Shown: positions 36,833 to 47,660, counted from the first letter of the stretch. The stretch is 64,000 nucleotides of DNA from Archaeoglobus sp. (GCA_017656505.1 JACDNU010000003.1:32385-96384); one strand, 5' to 3'. Translations and numbers: made by a program. Notes: generated by a model not told the origin, from the sequence alone.

Positions 36833-38674
36833 TTACTCTCCAATGTTGAGATCCATAACCTCTGCACCGTTCAGGATCTCCTTCTCCACCCCTTCAACGT
36901 AAGGTTTTCTGTTGATCAGCCGTCCTTTAATCGAGTATTTAAGCACAACATCTTTGCCAGGAGGAAGCTGAATCTGCCAGAGCAAACTCGTGTGGTTTGC
37001 TGTTGAAGAGATCTTCGCGTTATCGGAGGAAACAACTTCTCCAGCACATATTTCATAGAGCTTGAACTCCTTCTTCGATTTCGTAAAGTTGAAAACGCGA
37101 AGTTCAACCTCCAGCAATCCATCTCTGTCTTTGACCGTCCTCTCAACATGCACGTTACCCATTATTCTTGAAACTACCCTCCCAACATCAATTTCTTCCC
37201 TTTCAAGCACCTCTGAAACCTTTTTGGCAAGCAAAGGAAGCAATCTGTTCAGAAGCTCCTCTTTTCCTTTTTTCTTCTTAAACCTCTCCTTCCTGCCGAT
37301 ATGCTCCTTTAGTCTTCTTCCCGCTTCTTGTAATCCAAGTCTGATTTCTTCAAAGATTTCTGGGATCGTTGCTACAGCCTCTTTTGACTCGGATGTATAG
37401 GGAATGTTCGTTGAAGCAACATGAATCAAAATCACAGCAGGTCCAACAGGCAATTCGTTTCTTGACTGTGTCAGGCCATAGCTCTTCCAGTTTATGCTCT
37501 CCACAGCCTTCGTCAATGCACATCCGCCTTGGGAGTAGAGCAAAGGTATCTTGTTGGCGAATCGCAAGAGCTTTACCCTCTCATCAGCTTTTAATTCTCC
37601 ACCATAGCCAATACCAACCTCAACTAAAAAGGGATTGCCAGAGAAAACCTTTGGCTTTCTCGTCACCGCGAAGGCCCATTCAACGCTGAATCTGTTTATG
37701 AGGCTCTTCATGATGAACTTCTCACCTATAGGCGACAGACAATCGGTCGGAGGGGGCAGAAAGTCAGTTTGGTTGAAGGCATCGAGCAATCTAGCGATTT
37801 CCTCTCTTGAAAGGTTTGCAGGCTTTGTGCTCGGCTTAAGTCCAGATTTCTCGATAACTTCGCTGGCCTTTTTATCTCCAACCCTTACAAATTCCGTTTT
37901 CAAGAAGTTCAGAAGTGTATTCGCTTGAGTTGTTTTAAGCATCCACATGAGTTTTCCAAGTTCTATTCCATGGGGGTGTGGAGGGATTTCTTTAGGAATT
38001 TCAGGAATCTCCTCGCTTATTCTGTTAAACTCAAAAATCTCCCCATCGGGATCTATGAAAGTTATCTTCGCGTGGGGATTCACGACTGCTGTTTCGGTTA
38101 CATACTCCAGAACACTCTGTTTTCTCTCTTTAACGTAAGCTCCAGCTATTTCCAGCTCAATTCTCGTACCTCTCGGTCTAAACCAGTCTATTTTCTCTTC
38201 TGAAACTATTTCCGGCTCGTTTTTTCTTGTATCGATGAAAAGCTCAAACTTTATCGCTTTCTCTTTCGGATTCGTTTTGGAGGTTATCACAGCCGGCTTG
38301 CCGGTGGTGAGCTGGGCGTAAAGCACCGCTCCAGAAACGCCTATTCCCTGCTGCCCTCTGCTCTGCCTGATTGAATGAAATCTCGAGCCGTAAAGCAGTT
38401 TTCCAAAGACTTTTGGTATCTGCTCCTTTATGATACCCGGCCCATTGTCCTCAATGATTATCTTAAAGTTCTTCTCGACTCTCGTGATTTTCACAAAAAT
38501 GTCTGGTAGGATTCCGGCATCCTCGCATGCGTCCAAGCTATTGTCAACCGCTTCCTTAACGCATGTTATCAGGCTTTTCGCCGGATTTGAGTAGCCGAGA
38601 ATGTGCTTGTTCTTCTCGAAGAACTCAGCGATGCTTATTTCCTTCTGCCTTTTGGCAAACTCTTCGGCATTCAT
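36833..38674 (-). CDS. top6B: DNA topoisomerase VI subunit B
   Basis: [67 protein letters not shown]. Confidence 0.95.
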   Translation of the reverse strand: MNAEEFAKRQKEISIAEFFEKNKHILGYSNPAKSLITCVKEAVDNSLDACEDAGILPDIFVKITRVEKNFKIIIEDNGPGIIKEQIPKVFGKLLYGSRFHSIRQSRGQQGIGVSGAVLYAQLTTGKPAVITSKTNPKEKAIKFELFIDTRKNEPEIVSEEKIDWFRPRGTRIELEIAGAYVKERKQSVLEYVTETAVVNPHAKITFIDPDGEIFEFNRISEEIPEIPKEIPPHPHGIELGKLMWMLKTTQANTLLNFLKTEFVRVGDKKASEVIEKSGLKPSTKPANLSREEIARLLDAFNQTDFLPPPTDCLSPIGEKFIMKSLINRFSVEWAFAVTRKPKVFSGNPFLVEVGIGYGGELKADERVKLLRFANKIPLLYSQGGCALTKAVESINWKSYGLTQSRNELPVGPAVILIHVASTNIPYTSESKEAVATIPEIFEEIRLGLQEAGRRLKEHIGRKERFKKKKGKEELLNRLLPLLAKKVSEVLEREEIDVGRVVSRIMGNVHVERTVKDRDGLLEVELRVFNFTKSKKEFKLYEICAGEVVSSDNAKISSTANHTSLLWQIQLPPGKDVVLKYSIKGRLINRKPYVEGVEKEILNGAEVMDLNIGE

Positions 38675-38722
38675 TTTCGTTAATTGGTATTACTTGATAT
38701 TATTTGATTTAATTCGCTAATT

Positions 38723-38953
38723 TCAGATTTCAGCCCCTACAACGGTCTGAGTCTTCGTAACTCCTTCTATCGCCCTTATCTCATCCACCGTGTTGTTGAG
38801 GATGGACAAGCTGTCCGCCTCGATTATCACCACGAAGTCGAACTCGCCAAAAACATGGTAAACTTCCCTGACAACCTTCATCGCCTTTATCGCGTTGTAA
38901 ACATCCTTTTCTCTTCCCGGGAGGACATTAACCATCGTTACGCCAATTACCAT
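38723..38953 (-). CDS. Stand-alone Lrp/AsnC ligand-binding (RAM) domain protein
   Basis: TMVNVLPGREKDVYNAIKAMKVVREVYHVFGEFDFVVIIEADSLSILNNTVDEIRAIEGVTKTQTVV. Confidence 0.85.
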   Translation of the reverse strand: MVIGVTMVNVLPGREKDVYNAIKAMKVVREVYHVFGEFDFVVIIEADSLSILNNTVDEIRAIEGVTKTQTVVGAEI

Positions 38954-39173
38954 GTTTGGGAATACGAGCAGATAAATTATAACTCTTTCGGCCGTTTGAA
39001 AAGTAAAAAATCAATCTCAGGGATGATCTGGTATTATCTATACTTTTGCGCTTTAGGAAATCCTCATGTAATACAGCGAAAGTTTTAAAAGTAGCTCCGC
39101 ATTATTATGATATGCCATTCGTAGAAAGGCCATACCAGATGGCTCTTCTTTAAAACTAAAGAAGTGAGGCAGT

Positions 39174-39824
39174 ATGATACAGGATGAGGTATACGACAAG
39201 ATATATAAAGGAACGACAACGGTAGGTGTGATCTGTAAAGACGGAATAATCATGGGAACGGAGAAGAGAGCTACAATGGGGAATTTCATAGCCAGCAAGA
39301 GGGCTAAAAAGATCTATCAGATAGCAGATAGAATAGCTCTCACCACAGCTGGCAGTGTTGGAGATGCCCAGTTTCTATACAGGCTAATCAAGGTTGAAAC
39401 GAATCTGTACGAGATAAGAAAGGAAAGAAAGCCCACCGTTAAGGCTGTAGCAACCTTGCTATCAAATGTACTAAATCAGACGAGATACTTCCCATATTTC
39501 GTTCAGCTACTAGTTGGAGGTGTTGATGAAAAGGGGCCGGCAGTGTTCTCAATCGATCCGATTGGTGGGGCGATAGAGGAGAAGGATATCGTTGCTACCG
39601 GCTCCGGCTCGCTTACTGCTTACGGCGTGCTCGAAGACAGATACCATGAGGATATGACAACAGATGAGGCGCTTGAGGTTGTTATCAGAGCCATCTACAA
39701 TGCCATGCGAAGAGATTCTGCTTCAGGCGATGGAATGGATGTGGTGAAGATAACTCCAGATGAATATCTACAGCTTGAACCGGAGGATATCGATAAGATA
39801 ATCGAGAAATTTGCGAGAAAGTAG
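39174..39824 (+). CDS. psmB: Proteasome beta subunit
   Basis: [38 protein letters not shown] after a short propeptide. Confidence 0.95.
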   Translation: MIQDEVYDKIYKGTTTVGVICKDGIIMGTEKRATMGNFIASKRAKKIYQIADRIALTTAGSVGDAQFLYRLIKVETNLYEIRKERKPTVKAVATLLSNVLNQTRYFPYFVQLLVGGVDEKGPAVFSIDPIGGAIEEKDIVATGSGSLTAYGVLEDRYHEDMTTDEALEVVIRAIYNAMRRDSASGDGMDVVKITPDEYLQLEPEDIDKIIEKFARK

Positions 39825-39967
39825 TTTTGCTATTATTCTAATTTCATTTACCTAATAAATTGTGAGAAGCAAGAAGAAATGCCTTTAAGAAATGCGTTGA
39901 TGGTCAAAAACGGAAGGCGGAGAAGGAGTAGAATTTAGCTGAAACATAATTTAACGTTAAAAGATTA

Positions 39968-40003
39968 AGATAAGTCATAAGATAAGCCATAAGGTGGGTC
40001 ATA
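39968..40003. repeat. 12-nt tandem repeat x3
   Basis: agataagtcata / agataagccata / aggtgggtcata. Confidence 0.8.
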
Positions 40004-40093
40004 TAGGTCATGAAGTTAGAATCCAAGGTTAGAATTCAACCAATAATCTAGGCTGAGTCGGATTGGCAAGAAATAAAAGAGGAATAGATCGCG

Positions 40094-42001
40094 ATGGCGA
40101 GCAGCAGTTATCTTGCGGAACTGAAGGAAAAAGTTGTGGCGGCACTCCCAGCAGGAGTTAGGGTAAAGAATGTTGAGTTCGAGGGGCCAGTGCTAGTTAT
40201 CTATGTCGATAACCCGCAAGAGTTGGCGGAGAGCGGAGACATAATAAAAAAGCTCGCCAAAGACCTCAGGAAAAGGATAATTATAAGGCCGGATCCAAAA
40301 AGCCTTAAGCCTCCAGAGGAGGCAAAAGAGATAATCAAGCAGATAGTTCCAGAAGATGCACAGGTTTCCTCTTTCTTCTTCGATCATGAAAATGGAGAGG
40401 TAATTATTGAAGCGGAAAAGCCAGGAGTGGTCATAGGAAAACAGGGGGCAATGCTCAGAGAGATAATGAAAGCGGTGGGCTGGAGCCCAAAGGTGATGCG
40501 CACACCCCCGATAAAATCCAAGACTGTCGAAAGCATAAGGCAGTACATTCTCGCTGCGAAGGACGAGAGGAAAGAGATTCTGAAGAAGATAGGAGAGAGA
40601 ATTCACAGAGGCTCGATTTATGAGGACAAGTGGGTGAGAGTTACGTTCTTAGGCGGCTCAAGGGAAGTTGGAAGGAGCTGCTACCTCTTGCAAACTCCTG
40701 AGAGCAAGATTCTGGTCGATTGTGGAGTTAATGTAAGCAACATCCAGCAGTCGCCGTATTTGTACGTTCCAGAAGTTCAGCCACTTGATTCGCTTGATGC
40801 GGTGGTTATTACCCATGCCCATCTCGATCACTGCGGCTTGGTACCAATCCTTTACAAATACGGCTATCGTGGGCCGATCTACATGACTCCTCCAACGAGG
40901 GATTTGATGGTGCTTCTGCAGCTCGACTTCATTGAAGTTGGGGCAAGGGAAGGAAATCCAACGGTTTACGAGTCAAGCTTCATAAGGGAAGCTCTGAAAC
41001 ACTCAATTACCATCGATTATGGAGTTGTTACGGATATAAGCCCTGACGTCAGGCTTACTTTCTACAACGCTGGCCATATTCTCGGCTCATCCATCGCTCA
41101 TTTCCACATTGGAGAGGGATTGTACAACATAGCCTTCTCGGGAGATTTCAAGTTCGAGAGGACGAGACTTTTTGATAGGGCTGAAACGAACTTTCCAAGG
41201 CTTGAAGCCTTGATAATGGAGGCCACCTATGGCGGGAGCCAGGACTTCCAGCCCACGAGAAAGGAGGCTGAGGAGAAGCTTGTGAATGTTATAAACGAAA
41301 CTTTAAGAAGGGGTGGGAAAGTTCTTATCCCAACGTTCGCCGTAGGAAGGAGTCAGGAGGTAATGATGGTCTTGGAGGAAGCCTTGAGGAACAAAAAGCT
41401 TGAGGAGGCGACAGTTTACTTGGACGGAATGATTTATGAAGCAACGGCCATCCACACAGCCTATCCTGAATATCTCAACTCAAGCTTAAGGGATATGATC
41501 TTCCACCATGGGATGAATCCATTCATATCGGAAAGCTTCACACCTGTCGATTCAGCTTCGAAAAGAATGGATGTTATAGAAGAACAATCGCCATCGGTAA
41601 TCCTAGCAACCTCAGGCATGTTGAACGGTGGGCCGGTGATGGAGTACTTCAGGCATCTTGCAGGGGATGAGAAGAACACGCTGATATTTGTTGGCTATCA
41701 AGCTGAAGGGACCCTTGGCAGAAGGATTCAGAAGGGATGGAGTGAAGTTCCTTTGCCGGTTAATGGAAAGCGAGAGGTTATCGAGGTTAAGATGCAGATA
41801 GAAACGGTTGATGGATTTTCAGGTCATTCAGACAGGAGACAACTTGTCAACTACGTCAAATCGCTCAGTTCGAGGCCAGAGAAAGTTATAACAGTCCATG
41901 GTGATGAGTCGAAATGCATCGAGTTGGCTTCAACCCTTTACAAAACCTTCAGAATTGAAACGAAAGCCCCGATGAATCTTGAAACGATAAGATTTGTTTA
42001 G
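40094..42001 (+). CDS. KH-domain beta-CASP RNase (aCPSF1)
   Basis: N-terminal KH domains; VTFLGGSREVGRSCYLLQTPESKILVDCG, THAHLDHCGLVPILYKYG, GFSGHSDRRQL. Confidence 0.95.
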   Translation: MASSSYLAELKEKVVAALPAGVRVKNVEFEGPVLVIYVDNPQELAESGDIIKKLAKDLRKRIIIRPDPKSLKPPEEAKEIIKQIVPEDAQVSSFFFDHENGEVIIEAEKPGVVIGKQGAMLREIMKAVGWSPKVMRTPPIKSKTVESIRQYILAAKDERKEILKKIGERIHRGSIYEDKWVRVTFLGGSREVGRSCYLLQTPESKILVDCGVNVSNIQQSPYLYVPEVQPLDSLDAVVITHAHLDHCGLVPILYKYGYRGPIYMTPPTRDLMVLLQLDFIEVGAREGNPTVYESSFIREALKHSITIDYGVVTDISPDVRLTFYNAGHILGSSIAHFHIGEGLYNIAFSGDFKFERTRLFDRAETNFPRLEALIMEATYGGSQDFQPTRKEAEEKLVNVINETLRRGGKVLIPTFAVGRSQEVMMVLEEALRNKKLEEATVYLDGMIYEATAIHTAYPEYLNSSLRDMIFHHGMNPFISESFTPVDSASKRMDVIEEQSPSVILATSGMLNGGPVMEYFRHLAGDEKNTLIFVGYQAEGTLGRRIQKGWSEVPLPVNGKREVIEVKMQIETVDGFSGHSDRRQLVNYVKSLSSRPEKVITVHGDESKCIELASTLYKTFRIETKAPMNLETIRFV

Positions 42002-42026
42002 TTTAGTATTTGGCGTTTGATTTAAC

Positions 42027-42563
42027 ATGAAGAATGTGATTAGTTTCATCGGTTTTTCCAAGTCAGGAAAGACGGCGGTAATTTCTGAAATAGTGGAGTT
42101 TCTCTCAAATAAAGGATATAAAATAGGGGTAATCAAGCATACAAAGGACTTTGAAATCGATAAAAAAGGTAAGGATTCTTGGAGGATTTATTCTGCCGGA
42201 GCGGATGTGATGGTGTTATCACCTGTAAAAATGGCTCTTCAGGTGCATTTAAATGAAAATCTTTCGCTAGATAGGATTTTTGAGAAGATTCCCGAGTTTT
42301 TTAAGGAGCATGATTTGATTATCACGGAAGGCTTCAAAAGAGAGTTTGAGAAGGCGATTGCCGTTGCGAAGGACAGAAGAGAATTGGATGAGCTTTTCGA
42401 GGTGATTAAGAAAGAAAGAGGCTCTTTAGATGGAATTTTGGCAATTGTGATAGGTGATAATGACATTCAACATAAATCAGAGAATCCCTGTGAAGTTATG
42501 GTATTCAAGCCCTCCCAAATTAAGGATTTGGCAGAATTTGTTCTGAGATCTTTAGGTTTGTAG
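42027..42563 (+). CDS. mobB: Molybdopterin-guanine dinucleotide biosynthesis protein MobB
   Basis: VISFIGFSKSGKTAVISEIVEFLSNKGYKIGVIKHTKDFEIDKKGKDSWRIYSAGAD. Confidence 0.85.
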   Translation: MKNVISFIGFSKSGKTAVISEIVEFLSNKGYKIGVIKHTKDFEIDKKGKDSWRIYSAGADVMVLSPVKMALQVHLNENLSLDRIFEKIPEFFKEHDLIITEGFKREFEKAIAVAKDRRELDELFEVIKKERGSLDGILAIVIGDNDIQHKSENPCEVMVFKPSQIKDLAEFVLRSLGL

Positions 42564-42733
42564 GTTTTTAGTAGGTTTTTGGCAGAAAGCAGCGATTTTG
42601 AAAGAGAACAGTGTGGGAGAATAAGGTAGAATAGGAATAGGATAGAATTCTTGAATTATTTAGGAGAATTCTAAGAATCCTAAAAAGAAATTCTTAAAGA
42701 AAACTACTTATCAAGTGAAATGGATATAGTCTT

Positions 42734-43963
42734 ATGAGATTTATGAGACTCATCTGCACTTATTGTGGAAAAGATTATCCTCTAGATCAACCCTATCAGA
42801 GGTGCGAGGACTGTGGTGAGCCTTTAGAACTCGAGCATTCTAAGGGGAATTTGCGCGGAGACTCAAGCATTTGGAGGAGGTATGCTGAGTTTTATCCTTT
42901 CTTGGATCAAAAACTGGCTGAAAGATTAACCTTGGGGGAGGGAAACACACCCATCACCATCTCTGAAAAGCTTTCCGAAGAACTTTCAAATGTGGTATAT
43001 CTTAAAGATGAGACTCAGAACCCGACGTGGTCTTTTAAAGACAGAGGAACTCTTATAGGTGTTATAAGGGCTATTCAGCTGGGTTTCAGAAAAATTGGCA
43101 CGGTTTCAACGGGAAATATGGCCGCCTCTCTCTCAGCTTACGGTGCTAAAGCCGGGCTCGAGAGTATAATTTTAGTAAGGCCAGACATACCAGAGGAGAA
43201 AATATATCCCATCGTAGTTTACGGCTCGAGGCTAATAGAAGTTGAAGCAAATTTTGGTGAAATTTACTGGAAAAGCTTGGAACTCGGTAAAAAAGTTGGG
43301 ATTTACTTCATAAACTCCGATGATCCTTTCAGGGTTGAAGGTTACAAAACGATAGGGTTTGAAATCGGGGAGTGGATGCTCGAGGGTGGAAAAGAGAGTG
43401 GAAAGGATGGAAAAGACGGGGAAATCGACTATATTGTCGTTCCTACTGGCTCAGGAGGTTTGCTGAGGGGCATTATGAAAGCCCTCTTCGAAATGAAATC
43501 CTCAGGTATAATCTCAAAGATACCCAAGTTCATATCCGTGCAGGCCGAGGGCTGCTCTCCCATCGCTAAAGCTTACGAGGAAGGAAACGATCGTATTGAA
43601 CCAATAAAGGAGCCAAAAACGATAGCTGGAGCGATAGCAGATCCGTCACCGCCGAGTGGAAATGAAGTTCTTAGGAAGCTGAAAAAACATGGTAGAGTTT
43701 TGGCTGTTTCTGATCGCGAAATCCTCGAGGCACAAAGAATGCTTGCAAGGAGCGGTATATTCGTTCAACCAGCCTCTGCAACAACCATAGCGGCCATAAG
43801 AAAGCTTAAGGATGAAGGATATGAAGATATGAAATTCATGTGCATTTTAACTGGGGCTGGAATTAAGGTTCCGTCCGCGGTTAAGGAGATGTTCAAATTT
43901 GAAAGCCTCCACATTCAAAAAACCGATCTTAGCGGCTTAGAAAAAGTTCTAGAAGGTGGTTGA
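42734..43963 (+). CDS. thrC: Threonine synthase
   Basis: N-terminal Zn ribbon; LGEGNTPI, DETQNPTWSFKDRG (PLP Lys), STGNMAASLSAYGAKAG. Confidence 0.9.
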   Translation: MRFMRLICTYCGKDYPLDQPYQRCEDCGEPLELEHSKGNLRGDSSIWRRYAEFYPFLDQKLAERLTLGEGNTPITISEKLSEELSNVVYLKDETQNPTWSFKDRGTLIGVIRAIQLGFRKIGTVSTGNMAASLSAYGAKAGLESIILVRPDIPEEKIYPIVVYGSRLIEVEANFGEIYWKSLELGKKVGIYFINSDDPFRVEGYKTIGFEIGEWMLEGGKESGKDGKDGEIDYIVVPTGSGGLLRGIMKALFEMKSSGIISKIPKFISVQAEGCSPIAKAYEEGNDRIEPIKEPKTIAGAIADPSPPSGNEVLRKLKKHGRVLAVSDREILEAQRMLARSGIFVQPASATTIAAIRKLKDEGYEDMKFMCILTGAGIKVPSAVKEMFKFESLHIQKTDLSGLEKVLEGG

Positions 43964-44208
43964 ATTTTAGGATGGATGAAGGATTGAAATTGAAAGGGGA
44001 AATTGGAAGATTGATATTACGACTCGAATTTTTCAGTCTTTTTACTCTAATTTCTCTTTTAGCGTTTGTTTGTCATTTTTGGATAAAGCTGAAAAAGCAA
44101 TGTGAGTATGCAAGATTCAAAGAGTTGAGGTTCTATAGCCCCATAATTCAAAAATTGGAAAGTCAATTAGAAAATCTAAAAAGTCAAAATCACAAAAAAT
44201 TTAATTAA
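43960..44208 (+). CDS. Small hypothetical protein with one TM segment
   Basis: ORF overlaps the thrC stop by 4 nt; LILRLEFFSLFTLISLLAFVCHFWI. Confidence 0.4.
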   Translation: MNFRMDEGLKLKGEIGRLILRLEFFSLFTLISLLAFVCHFWIKLKKQCEYARFKELRFYSPIIQKLESQLENLKSQNHKKFN

Positions 44209-44245
44209 CTCGATGTTTATCAGGTTTTGAACTGGAGTCTTCAAC

Positions 44246-44319
44246 GCCGCCGTAGCTCAGCTGGCCAGAGCGGGTGACTCGTAATCACCAGGTCGCGGGT
44301 TCAAATCCCGCCGGCGGCT
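44246..44319 (+). tRNA. tRNA-Thr(CGU)
   Basis: Acceptor GCCGCCG/CGGCGGC, anticodon stem GGTGA/TCACC with loop CTCGTAA, T-arm GCGGGTTCAAATCCCGC. Confidence 0.95.
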
Positions 44320-44377
44320 TCTTGTTTAGGTACTCGGCTAGCTTCACCTCCAAACAAAAAATTAATTATTAAAAAAA

Positions 44378-44974
44378 TTAATGAGCAGGAATCTTTATGA
44401 ATCCGACAGGTTTAAGTAAGTAGTTATAGCTTAATAGAGCTTCTTTTCCTTGAGGAACAATAAATGCCATCCATCCTTCTGTTTGCCCTCCGGGAAGCAA
44501 GTCTTTTATGAGATCCATGTCTTTCATTCCCGTAGGCCATACGATTATTTTTGGATCGAATCCTTCTCCCTCAACGAATACTTTAAAAGATGCTGCACCC
44601 TCTTTTATAGAATTTTCGCCTTTTGCGTACTTGACTCTAACTTTTACAAGGAGATATTCATAACCCTCTGCAGGCTTTTCATTAAACATATTCGCCTGTA
44701 GGACCTTTTGTGTCGCATGAGCTCCCCTCAGGTAGTCTAAAGCTGTTATTTCAAGCGTTCCACTCATTGTCTTTACAACAAGGGTTTCACTCAAATCTGC
44801 AGGATTATCTAGACTTCCCTTAGGAGCGGGGGTGGGTGTTGGTTTTGGAGTAGGAGTTGGTTTTGATGTTTGTGCAGGTTTTGTAGAAACCTCAGACGAA
44901 CAGCCGACGATCAAGACTGCCAATAGCAATATCACTAATATGATTATACTTTTCTTTAAAACCATCTTCAACAC
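44378..44974 (-). CDS. Lipoprotein with DUF4352-like domain
   Basis: IILVILLLAVLIVGCSS lipobox, Thr/Pro-rich linker (KPTPTPKPTPTPAPKG), Ig-like C-terminal domain. Confidence 0.65.
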   Translation of the reverse strand: MLKMVLKKSIIILVILLLAVLIVGCSSEVSTKPAQTSKPTPTPKPTPTPAPKGSLDNPADLSETLVVKTMSGTLEITALDYLRGAHATQKVLQANMFNEKPAEGYEYLLVKVRVKYAKGENSIKEGAASFKVFVEGEGFDPKIIVWPTGMKDMDLIKDLLPGGQTEGWMAFIVPQGKEALLSYNYLLKPVGFIKIPAH

Positions 44975-45053
44975 CTGTACTGCTTTTCCTGAATGTAGTA
45001 AATGTAGTGGATATATATAAATTTAATCCTACTTTTCCTGAAAACAGGATAAA

Positions 45054-45200
45054 ATGGAGAAGATGTTAGATATTGTTGTGGTAACTAGGAAGTTTCAAAT
45101 AACTTTGACAAAAGAGGTCAGGAACAAGCTGAAAATTAAAGAAGGGGATAGAATCGTATTTGTCGATAAAGATGGAGAGATAGTCATTCGTAAGTGTTAG
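45054..45200 (+). CDS. AbrB/SpoVT-type small DNA-binding protein (antitoxin-like, 48 aa)
   Basis: MEKMLDIVVVTRKFQITLTKEVRNKLKIKEGDRIVFVDKDGEIVIRKC; below the ORF-track length cutoff. Confidence 0.75.
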   Translation: MEKMLDIVVVTRKFQITLTKEVRNKLKIKEGDRIVFVDKDGEIVIRKC

Positions 45201-45292
45201 TATAATCAATTAGTTCAGTTTGGTCGGTGAAATCTAAGGAGGAAGCTTAAGGTAACCAAAACTATTTTTATTCGTTCAATAAACGTAAAAGC

Positions 45293-45493
45293 ATGAAGGT
45301 TGTGGAAGCCATCTATGAGGATGGAGTTTTAAAACTGGTTAAACCTGAGAAAATAGACAACGATGTTGTTGTAGTTAAAATTCTAAACAGAGATGAAATT
45401 CTGACTGATGAGGATATGAAAGACATTTTAGAGGCGTTAAGTGAAAGGGAGAAGGGCAATTACTACAAGATGGAAGAGGTTTTTGATGTTTGA
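45293..45493 (+). CDS. AF2212/DUF104-like antitoxin
   Basis: MKVVEAIYEDGVLKLVKPEKIDNDVVVVKI. Confidence 0.8.
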   Translation: MKVVEAIYEDGVLKLVKPEKIDNDVVVVKILNRDEILTDEDMKDILEALSEREKGNYYKMEEVFDV

Positions 45494-45752
45494 AGTAATA
45501 TTTTCTCCTAAGAGCAATAAACAGGTTAGAGAATTAGATGATAAGACAAAAAAGAGGATTAAGGAGGCTATTTTGAAAATTAAAGAAAATCCGTGGCATA
45601 AAGATACTATAAAGGTCAAAGGTTATGAAAATATAAGGAGAAAAAGGGTTGGAAGATTTAGGATTCTCTATTTCATCGATAAGAAAAGAAAAGAGATTTT
45701 GATAATTAAGATAGAAAGAAGGGATGAACGAACGTATAAACTCGGCAATTAA
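45486..45752 (+). CDS. RelE/ParE-family toxin
   Basis: MFEVIFSPKSNKQVRELDDKTKKRIKEAILKIKENPW...RRKRVGRFRILYFIDKKRKEILIIKIERRDERTY; ATG overlaps the antitoxin stop by 8 nt. Confidence 0.85.
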   Translation: MFEVIFSPKSNKQVRELDDKTKKRIKEAILKIKENPWHKDTIKVKGYENIRRKRVGRFRILYFIDKKRKEILIIKIERRDERTYKLGN

Positions 45753-45818
45753 AATTTAACTTAGGAAATGGATAAATTTGAAAACCCATTTTGAAAAATT
45801 TCTCCCTTAATCGACCAA

Positions 45819-46655
45819 TCAACCCTTAAATTCTGGCTCTCTCCTCTCAAGCACAGCTTTCAATCCTTCTTCAAAGTCATCTGTAAGCATTGTCTTATAG
45901 GTGTGCTCCATTTCAATTTCAAGATGCTTTTCCAAGGTATTTTCGAATGCAATGTTTATCAGTTGTTTTATTCTTGCCACAGCCTCCTTGGGAGCCCTCA
46001 GATACCTCTCAGCTACTTTTTTACCCCTTTCTTCTAGCTCTTCCGGCTTTACGACCTCATTCACGATTCCTAAGTTATAAGCTTCCTTAGCACCGAAAGT
46101 CTCTCCGAAAGACATCAGCTCGAAAGCTTTTTTCATCCCCACATGCCTCGGGAGTAAGTAAGACGTTCCAATGTCCGGACTCAAGCCAAGGCGTATAAAT
46201 CCTCCAAAAAAGATGGTGTCGTCTGAAGCTACAGCATAGTCAGATGCGAGAACTATGCTCAAACCAGCTCCGAATGTAAATCCCTTGGTTAGAACTATAA
46301 CAGGCTTTGATAAATCTCTCATCTTCTTTATAACATCGAAATTGATTACTTTCCCATGCTCTTCAAAGAAATCTCTGTTTCTCAAATTCTCGAGATTATC
46401 GAGAAATTCTTTAACGTTCGCCCCAGCGCAGAAACTGGGGCCATTACCGGAGATGACAATTACTTTAACCGAATCGTCCTCGCAAAGCTCCAGTGCTTTA
46501 GCAAGTTCACCTATCATCTTTAAGCTTAGTGAGTTATGGTATTTGGGCTGGTTAAGAATTATCCTCACCAAGCCGTTCTCTTTTTCGAAAATAATGGTTT
46601 CAAAAATGGTTTCAGATTCCCTTTTAGATTCCTCAAATTCCCCGGTTTTGTCCAT
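45819..46655 (-). CDS. Enoyl-CoA hydratase/isomerase family
   Basis: ILNQPKYHNSLSLKMIGEL, GNGPSFCAGANVKEFLD, TFGAGLSIVLASDYAVAS. Confidence 0.9.
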   Translation of the reverse strand: MDKTGEFEESKRESETIFETIIFEKENGLVRIILNQPKYHNSLSLKMIGELAKALELCEDDSVKVIVISGNGPSFCAGANVKEFLDNLENLRNRDFFEEHGKVINFDVIKKMRDLSKPVIVLTKGFTFGAGLSIVLASDYAVASDDTIFFGGFIRLGLSPDIGTSYLLPRHVGMKKAFELMSFGETFGAKEAYNLGIVNEVVKPEELEERGKKVAERYLRAPKEAVARIKQLINIAFENTLEKHLEIEMEHTYKTMLTDDFEEGLKAVLERREPEFKG

Positions 46656-46676
46656 TCTCCCACCGAAATTTTTAAT

Positions 46677-47660
46677 TTATTCCTTTTTCTTCCTCGAAAG
46701 CAGGGTTGAAAGGTATGCAAGGTATGCATCTAGCTGAATTCTCTCATTTGATCCTTCCGTAAGCCGAAAGTCTACTTCGCCAAGCTTGTCGATGAGAACC
46801 ACCTTTAATTTCTCGTCGAAGTTGGAAGAGATTATCTCCCTGAAAAGCTGATTTACCACATCCTCTCCCGACATTCCGTATTCGACAAGTAACTTCTCAA
46901 GAGTGCTTCTCGCTTCGAGGAAGTTTCCGTTTAAAGCCAGATCCAGAACATCTCTCAGCTCTTCAGGCCTTGCAGTGGCAGTAATTTGGAATATAGCTTC
47001 AGCATCAATCTTCTCGCCAAAAGCAGCGGCTCCCTGCAAGGCGTTTATGGCTTTCCGAAAATCTCCTCCAGCGACGTAGATCAAAGCATTCAATCCATCC
47101 TCTGTAATCTTCAAATTCTCCTTTTCCGCTATCTCCAGGAGCTTCGCCCTCATCGCCTCTTCGGAAATGGGCCGGAACTTGAAAACTGCACATCTGCTCT
47201 GAATTGGTTCTATAATTCTGCTGACGTAATTGCAGCTAAGGATGAACCTGCATATCCTCGAGTACATTTCCATTGTCCTTCTCAAAGCAGCTTGGGCGTC
47301 AGGCGTTAAAGCATCAGCCTCATCCAGGAAGATTATTTTGAACGGTGCACCGCCAATGGGAGCTGTTCTGGCGAATTCTTTTATCTTATGCCTCACAACA
47401 TCAATTCCTCTTTCGTCGCTCGCGTTCATCTCAATAAAATTGTCCCTCCAGCCGTCGCCGAAAAGGTCTCTGGCAAGGGCTATGGCTGAAGCTGTTTTAC
47501 CAGTTCCGGGAGGACCTGAGAAGAGTAAATGCGGAATGTTTTTTTGGGCTACATATCCTTTCAGCCTTTGAACGATGGCATCTTGCCCAACAACCTCATC
47601 AAGAGTCCTCGGCCGATACTTTTCCACCCAGATTTCAGATTCTTGCACTTCTTGAAGCAT
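46677..47660 (-). CDS. rfcS: Replication factor C small subunit
   Basis: WVEKYRPRTLDEVVGQDAIVQRLKGYV, LLFSGPPGTGKTA, IIFLDEADALTPDAQAALRRTMEMYS. Confidence 0.95.
   Translation of the reverse strand: MLQEVQESEIWVEKYRPRTLDEVVGQDAIVQRLKGYVAQKNIPHLLFSGPPGTGKTASAIALARDLFGDGWRDNFIEMNASDERGIDVVRHKIKEFARTAPIGGAPFKIIFLDEADALTPDAQAALRRTMEMYSRICRFILSCNYVSRIIEPIQSRCAVFKFRPISEEAMRAKLLEIAEKENLKITEDGLNALIYVAGGDFRKAINALQGAAAFGEKIDAEAIFQITATARPEELRDVLDLALNGNFLEARSTLEKLLVEYGMSGEDVVNQLFREIISSNFDEKLKVVLIDKLGEVDFRLTEGSNERIQLDAYLAYLSTLLSRKKKE

Noticed and set aside
46255-46737. 160-aa plus-strand ORF
   Set aside because: Antisense to the enoyl-CoA hydratase gene; Ser/Leu-rich shadow ORF.
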